Assembly (NCBI GenBank): GCA_027459775.1
Contig: DAIDHE010000284.1
Span: 1 to 35,303, forward strand
Length of the DNA stretch: 35,303 nucleotides
Direction: 5' to 3'
Source of the DNA: Planctomycetales bacterium
GTDB taxonomy: Bacteria > Planctomycetota > Planctomycetia > Isosphaerales > Isosphaeraceae
Positions 31,249 to 35,303 of the stretch are shown here, in pieces (positions within the stretch are counted from its first letter, which is position 1; every line of letters starts with the position of its first letter). The notes under the pieces are model-generated. The model did no database searches. It saw only the letters and a list, made by a program, of their open reading frames with translations, and was not told where the DNA came from. Position numbers and translations under genes: made by a program.

Positions 31249-32208
31249 TCACCCGGCGGCCGCGACGGTTTGAGGCGGAGCGAAATCGAGGGCGACGTCG
31301 AGCGCGGGCGCTGAGTGCGTGAGGGCCCCCACGCTGAGGCGGTCGACCCCCGCGGCCGCGAGGGCCGCCGCGGTCTCGAGGGTGACGCCGCCGGAGGCCT
31401 CGAGCAACACCGCCTGAGCGATCTGATCGCGAAGTGCGACGGCGAGGCGGGCTGAGTCGGGGCTGAAGTTGTCGAGCAAGACGACGTCGGGGGCGTGGGG
31501 CAGGGCGCGGGCCAGTTGGTCGAGCGAGTCGACCTCGATGGTGAGCAGCGAGCCGGCGGGCGCTGCCAGTCGGCCCGCGCGGATGGCGGCGGCGATGGGG
31601 TCGCACTCGACGGCCGTGGATTCGAGCCAGGCCAGATGGTTGTCCTTGATCAAGATCGCATCATACAGTCCCATGCGGTGGTTGAACCCTCCTCCTTGTC
31701 GGACCGCGTATTTCTCGAGTGCGCGCCAGCCGGGCGTCGTCTTGCGGGTGTCGAGAATCCTGGCGCGGGAGCCGGCGACGGCCGCGACGTAGCGGTCGGT
31801 GAGGGTCGCGACGCCCGAGAGCCTTTGCAAAAAATTGAGCGCGATGCGTTCGATGGCGAGCAGCGACCGTACCGGCCCTTCGATCCGCGCCAGTCGATCG
31901 CCGGGCCGCACCCGGCCGCCGTCCGCGACCAGGGGGCGAAAGCCCCGCTCGAGCTCGAAATGGGCGGCCAGTCGCTCGACCACGGCCATCCCGGCGAGGA
32001 CTCCGGGCTCGCGCGTGACCAGCCAGCCCTCGCCGCGTGCGCGGTTGGGGATGAGGGCGACGGACGTCGCGTCGCCGATCAACCCCAGGTCTTCCTCGAG
32101 AGCTAGTGGTAAAAGCGCGCGGAAGCACGCCTCTTCCCGCGGACCAAAGCCGCGGGTCTCCCGAGCTGCCAGAGCTATCCCGGCGACTCCCGGGCTCGAC
32201 TCGCTCAT
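31249..32208 (-). CDS. nadC: Nicotinate-nucleotide pyrophosphorylase (quinolinate phosphoribosyltransferase)
   Basis: 319 aa. Makes nicotinate mononucleotide from quinolinate and PRPP with release of CO2, in de novo NAD synthesis. Clear family motifs: EEDLGLIGDATS near residue 38, RIALNFLQRLSG (121-132), DTRKTTPGWR (153-162), GGGFNHRMGLYDAILIKDNH (172-191), EVDSLDQL, LLDNFSPD and a closing GVDRLSVGALTHSAP. Length is slightly above the usual 280-300 aa because of the N-terminal extension. The ATG at 32208 overlaps the stop of the upstream lipoprotein gene by ATGA. The ribosome binding site is weak (CCAAGAG), which fits coupling to the upstream gene. No nadA or nadB is in the window. Confidence 0.95.
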   Translation of the reverse strand: MSESSPGVAGIALAARETRGFGPREEACFRALLPLALEEDLGLIGDATSVALIPNRARGEGWLVTREPGVLAGMAVVERLAAHFELERGFRPLVADGGRVRPGDRLARIEGPVRSLLAIERIALNFLQRLSGVATLTDRYVAAVAGSRARILDTRKTTPGWRALEKYAVRQGGGFNHRMGLYDAILIKDNHLAWLESTAVECDPIAAAIRAGRLAAPAGSLLTIEVDSLDQLARALPHAPDVVLLDNFSPDSARLAVALRDQIAQAVLLEASGGVTLETAAALAAAGVDRLSVGALTHSAPALDVALDFAPPQTVAAAG

Positions 32209-33377
32209 CTCTTGGACCGGCTCGGGAGCGGGGCCTGATTCCCGCGCGACTTGTAGAAGCTCTGCGTGCGCGGCAACCCCGCGTCGAGCGGCGAATCGTG
32301 AAAGACGATCGTCAGTTCGACCTTTTCGGGAACCTGCTTGCCTAGGGCCGCTTGCGCGGCCAGGGAGACGGCCCTGCGCACGATCCGGGTCGGAACGAAT
32401 TCGGCCACCGCCGCGAGATCGCCGGTCCTGGCGGTTTGTCCCAATTGCTCTTCAGCGGTGTATCCCGCGGTGACGAAGGGTCGTTCGTCAACGAGCTGGC
32501 TGCTCGCCTCGCGGCTCGCCGTCATGCTCGGCGAATCGACGGCGAGGACCATGGACGGCTTGGCGTCTGTCTTGAGTCGCTCGGTAAGCTGCTTCACGGC
32601 GTCCTCGACCTTCTGCGCGAACCGGATCTCGGTGATCTGCTTGACGCCTGCCGCCTTGAGCTGGTCGCGGAGGGCGGCGGCTCGGTCGTCGACGAACGGG
32701 TCGCTGACGGTGTTGATCACCAGGATCGCGCCCGCGGTCGGATCGAGGCTGGCGTTCTTGGCGCAGCGAATGGCCGACGCGACGAGCCGGCCGGCCGATT
32801 CGCTGAAGGGAGGAGGCGCGACCACGGTGACGCGTCCTGGCGCGGGCTTGGGCGCCCCCGCGCTGGGGCTCGCCACGAGGGGTCGATCGAGGAGGAAGAC
32901 CGGGACCAGGACGCTGGCCTCGGCGACCGCCTGGGCGAGCCGGGGGTCGGCGGGGTCGGCGGGTTCGACAATCAACGCAATCGGCCGGCGAGACATCGCT
33001 TCCCGTACCAGCTCGGCCTGGTGCGACGAGAGATCACTCGCCGCCAGCGTGCTTAACCGCAGCCGGACCCGTTCGCGCCCCGCCTGCGTGCGGGCAGCCG
33101 TTTTGAAAACCTCGGACTCCTCGGGGTCGTGCCGATCCAGAACCAACTCGATGCTCTTGGAATCCGGCGAGGCCGCGACCGAACCCTCCGGGGCGGGCGC
33201 GACGACCGCAGGCGCCGCGACGTCGAGCTTGAGCTCATCCGGCTCGGGCGGCGTGAAGGGATTGGAATCGCACCCCAAACTCAGGGCGGCGAACAGGCAC
33301 GCGACGACCCCTAGCCCCGCTCGAGCGCGCGCAATGCCAACGTCCCGAGCATCCGATTTCCAGAACCGAACCCGCAT
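32205..33377 (-). CDS. Lipoprotein with a type-1 periplasmic-binding (sugar-binding-like) domain
   Basis: 390 aa. The signal peptide ends in a lipobox (ALSLG-C36), followed by a Pro-rich linker. The rest resembles ribose/LacI-type binding proteins: AELVREAMSRRPIALIVEPA (the 'select sites' pattern), VPVFLLDRPLV (the usual VPVVxxDxxL), ILVINTVSDPFVDDRAAALRD, KPSMVLAVDSPSMTAS and FVTAGYTAEEQL. It should sit outside the membrane and bind a small ligand, but no ABC permease or ATPase gene is nearby, so it may work with a sensor or a distant transporter. The start is ATG at 33377 with GAGGAG 7 bp upstream; the long upstream open frame is a shadow of uvrB. It lies 70 bp downstream of uvrB and overlaps nadC by ATGA. 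Confidence 0.8.
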   Translation of the reverse strand: MRVRFWKSDARDVGIARARAGLGVVACLFAALSLGCDSNPFTPPEPDELKLDVAAPAVVAPAPEGSVAASPDSKSIELVLDRHDPEESEVFKTAARTQAGRERVRLRLSTLAASDLSSHQAELVREAMSRRPIALIVEPADPADPRLAQAVAEASVLVPVFLLDRPLVASPSAGAPKPAPGRVTVVAPPPFSESAGRLVASAIRCAKNASLDPTAGAILVINTVSDPFVDDRAAALRDQLKAAGVKQITEIRFAQKVEDAVKQLTERLKTDAKPSMVLAVDSPSMTASREASSQLVDERPFVTAGYTAEEQLGQTARTGDLAAVAEFVPTRIVRRAVSLAAQAALGKQVPEKVELTIVFHDSPLDAGLPRTQSFYKSRGNQAPLPSRSKR

Positions 33378-33447
33378 GGAGAACTCCTCGACAAATCGAT
33401 CGTATGGATGAAACAGCATGAATCTTAGATCCCAGCCTGGTCGCGAA

Positions 33448-35303
33448 TCAGGATCGCCGCTTCTGGGACTTGCCGCGCCCCCGCGCCCGGCCGCCAGCCG
33501 CCTGGGGCGACGCCGCCGGCCGGCCTCGCGCCTCCACGATCTTATCGCGAAGCTGGGCGGCCCGCTCGAAATCCAGCTTCTCGGCGGCGTCCAGCATCTC
33601 GGCCTCGAGCGCCGCCAGATACTCCTCGGTCGCCTCCTGGCTCTCGTCCCGCCCCACGGCCCGCCGCGCGATCGACCGGGCCTCGATCTCTTCCTCGATC
33701 CCCCGCCGGATCGCCTTCTTGATCGTCTCGGGCGTGATCCCGTTCGCCTCATTATATTCGAGTTGAAGCCGTCGCCGGCGATTGGTTTCGTCGATCGCCC
33801 GCTGCATCGACCCCGTCATTCTGTCGGCGTAGAGCACGACTTCGGCATTCACATGCCGGGCCGACCGGCCGATCGTCTGGATCAGAGATGTCTCGCTCCG
33901 CAGAAAACCTTCCTTGTCGGCGTCCAGGATGCAGACCATCGAGACCTCGGGTAAATCGAGTCCCTCGCGCAGCAGGTTGACGCCGACCAGCGTGTCGAAC
34001 GCCCCCTCGCGGAGCTCGCGCAAGATGGTGACGCGCTCGAAGGCGTCGAGCTCCGAGTGCAGCCACTTGCAGCGCAGGCCCTGTTCCTTGAGATACCGCG
34101 AGAGTTCCTCGGCGAGTTTCTTGGTGAGCGTGGTGATCAGGACGCGCTCGCCGCGGGCCGCGCGGATCTTGATCTCGCCGAGCAACGCCGGCACCTGACC
34201 GCGCGCCGGCTCGACGCGCACGATCGGGTCGACCAGGCCGGTGGGCCGGATCACCTGCTCGACCACCTCGCCTCCCGACATCGTCGTTTCGTAATCGCCG
34301 GGCGTCGCCGAGACGAACAGCCGCCGGCTGAACTTCTTTTCCCACTCGTCGATCCGCAGCGGCCGGTTGTCGAGCGCGCTCGGAAGCCGGAAGCCGTGCT
34401 CGACGAGCGTGCTCTTACGGCTGTAATCGCCGGCGAACATGCCCCGGATCTGGGGGACGCTCACGTGCGATTCGTCGATCAAGAGCAAGCTCCCCTCGGG
34501 GAAAAAATCGAGCAGCGTGGTGGGGGTCTCGCCGGGCTGGCGCTCGGCGAGGTGCCGCGAATAGTTTTCGATGCCCGAGCAATAGCCCACCTCGAGCAGC
34601 ATCTCCATGTCGTAGCGGGTCCGCGCGCCCAGGCGCTGGGCCTCGAGAAGCTTGCCGTGGTCCTTGAGCTGGCGGAGCCGCTCTTCGAGCTCTTGGCCGA
34701 TGCTGGCCACCGCACCTTGAACCCGCTCGGGGGGCAAGACGTAATGCTTGGCCGGGTACACGTACAGCTCGTCGTGGGTCGAAAGGACTGTCCCGGTCAA
34801 CGGGTCGATGGTCGCCAGCCGCTCGACCTCGTCGCCAAAAAGCTCGATCCGATAAGCGATCTCTTCATAGGCCGCCCAGACCTCGACGACGTCGCCCCGG
34901 GCCCGGAACTTGCCGCGCTCGAAAGCGATGTCATTGCGGTCGTACTGGATGTCGACCAGGCGCAAGAGAAGCTGGTCGCGGTCGACTGAGTCGCCAACCT
35001 TGACCTGCACCATCATCTTGCGATAGTCCTCGGGCGAGCCCAGCCCGTAGATGCACGAGACGCTGGCCACCACCAGGACGTCGGGCCGGCTGACAAGGGC
35101 GCTCGTGCACGCCAGCCGCAGCCGCTCGATCTCTTGATTGACGGCGGCGTCCTTCTCGATGTAGATGTCGCGCTGGGGGATGTAGGCCTCGGGCTGGTAA
35201 TAGTCGTAATAACTGACGAAATAGCGGACCGCGTTCCTGGGGAAAAACTCCTTGAACTCGCTGTAGAGCTGCGCCGCCAGCGTCTTGTTGTGCGACATCA
35301 CCA
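33448..35303 (-). CDS. uvrB: Excinuclease ABC subunit B (5' end beyond the window)
   Basis: DNA-damage recognition helicase of nucleotide excision repair; it loads with UvrA and recruits UvrC. 618 codons of coding sequence are present. They begin at the [19 protein letters not shown] region, so roughly the first 60 residues with the Walker A motif are outside. Visible are [16 protein letters not shown] (the beta-hairpin region), [27 protein letters not shown] (helicase motif II, DESH), [51 protein letters not shown] (motif VI) and the C-terminal UVR motif [15 protein letters not shown] for UvrC/UvrA contact. The tail is basic ([11 protein letters not shown]). The in-frame GTG at 35301 is an internal valine, not the start. 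It is first in the run with the binding lipoprotein, nadC and birA. Confidence 0.97.
   Translation of the reverse strand, partial: VMSHNKTLAAQLYSEFKEFFPRNAVRYFVSYYDYYQPEAYIPQRDIYIEKDAAVNQEIERLRLACTSALVSRPDVLVVASVSCIYGLGSPEDYRKMMVQVKVGDSVDRDQLLLRLVDIQYDRNDIAFERGKFRARGDVVEVWAAYEEIAYRIELFGDEVERLATIDPLTGTVLSTHDELYVYPAKHYVLPPERVQGAVASIGQELEERLRQLKDHGKLLEAQRLGARTRYDMEMLLEVGYCSGIENYSRHLAERQPGETPTTLLDFFPEGSLLLIDESHVSVPQIRGMFAGDYSRKSTLVEHGFRLPSALDNRPLRIDEWEKKFSRRLFVSATPGDYETTMSGGEVVEQVIRPTGLVDPIVRVEPARGQVPALLGEIKIRAARGERVLITTLTKKLAEELSRYLKEQGLRCKWLHSELDAFERVTILRELREGAFDTLVGVNLLREGLDLPEVSMVCILDADKEGFLRSETSLIQTIGRSARHVNAEVVLYADRMTGSMQRAIDETNRRRRLQLEYNEANGITPETIKKAIRRGIEEEIEARSIARRAVGRDESQEATEEYLAALEAEMLDAAEKLDFERAAQLRDKIVEARGRPAASPQAAGGRARGRGKSQKRRS

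Noticed and set aside
33378-33752. Upstream extension of the binding-lipoprotein frame
   Set aside because: The extension is an Arg/Ser/Pro-rich shadow of the uvrB 3' end. The lipoprotein signal and a strong ribosome binding site fix the start at 33377.
1-35303. CRISPR array, prophage, integron or tRNA-linked island
   Set aside because: No regularly spaced direct repeats with unique spacers, no integrase and no tRNA gene were seen; the only mobile-element traces are two dead transposase fragments.

Overview
The window reads as a high-GC chromosome segment from a planctomycete, most likely of the Isosphaera/Singulisphaera type. That placement is inferred from gene content. The markers are a giant extracellular protein whose N-terminus carries the planctomycetal sorting-like motif LEDRIAPA, a Ser/Thr kinase with WD40 repeats divergent from an ECF sigma factor, sulfatase-type hydrolases, and decayed transposases of kinds common in this phylum. 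No tRNA, rRNA, CRISPR array or intact mobile element was seen.

Layout. (1) 1-2940: a succinate dehydrogenase membrane-anchor-like gene on the minus strand, with a good -35/-10 promoter, divergent from a PBP4-type D-Ala-D-Ala carboxypeptidase. (2) 2959-5727, minus: a small secreted protein, a 91-aa one-helix membrane protein and a membrane-anchored sulfatase-superfamily enzyme. The last two overlap by ATGA, and the enzyme has Thr rather than Cys/Ser in the nucleophile position. (3) 5728-6316: mostly non-coding, with one possible 45-aa gene. (4) 6317-10285, minus: two adjacent genes that together look like one MscK-type mechanosensitive channel split into a periplasmic coiled-coil protein and a membrane channel protein. 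(5) 10286-12312: a leader of about 310 nt behind a strong promoter, then a CbiA/CobB-like gene that has lost both the Walker A lysine and the glutaminase cysteine. (6) 12313-13241: an eroded transposase fragment in otherwise empty DNA. (7) 13242-18336: a kinase/WD40 protein with an N-terminal zinc-binding anti-sigma motif, divergent from its probable partner, an ECF sigma factor. (8) 18641-28612: a 3323-aa modular surface or secreted protein with beta repeats, DUF11-like domains, a right-handed beta-helix and four LamG-like domains apparently nested inside the end of the beta-helix module. Two tandem hairpins follow it. (9) 28860-29090: a decayed REP-associated tyrosine transposase. (10) 29119-35303, minus: a HEAT/TPR protein, birA, nadC, a type-1 periplasmic-binding lipoprotein and uvrB. 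uvrB is cut by the window edge. The run uvrB, binding protein, nadC, birA is tightly packed, with an ATGA overlap and a 4-bp gap, and looks like an operon.

How the genes may work together. The most system-like units are the anti-sigma/kinase/WD40 plus ECF sigma pair (a possible envelope signalling switch), the split mechanosensitive channel, and the coupled small-membrane-protein plus sulfatase-like enzyme. The giant protein is the most structurally unusual feature because of its nested and recently duplicated domains. Functional statements rest on motif recognition by eye; no database search was run.
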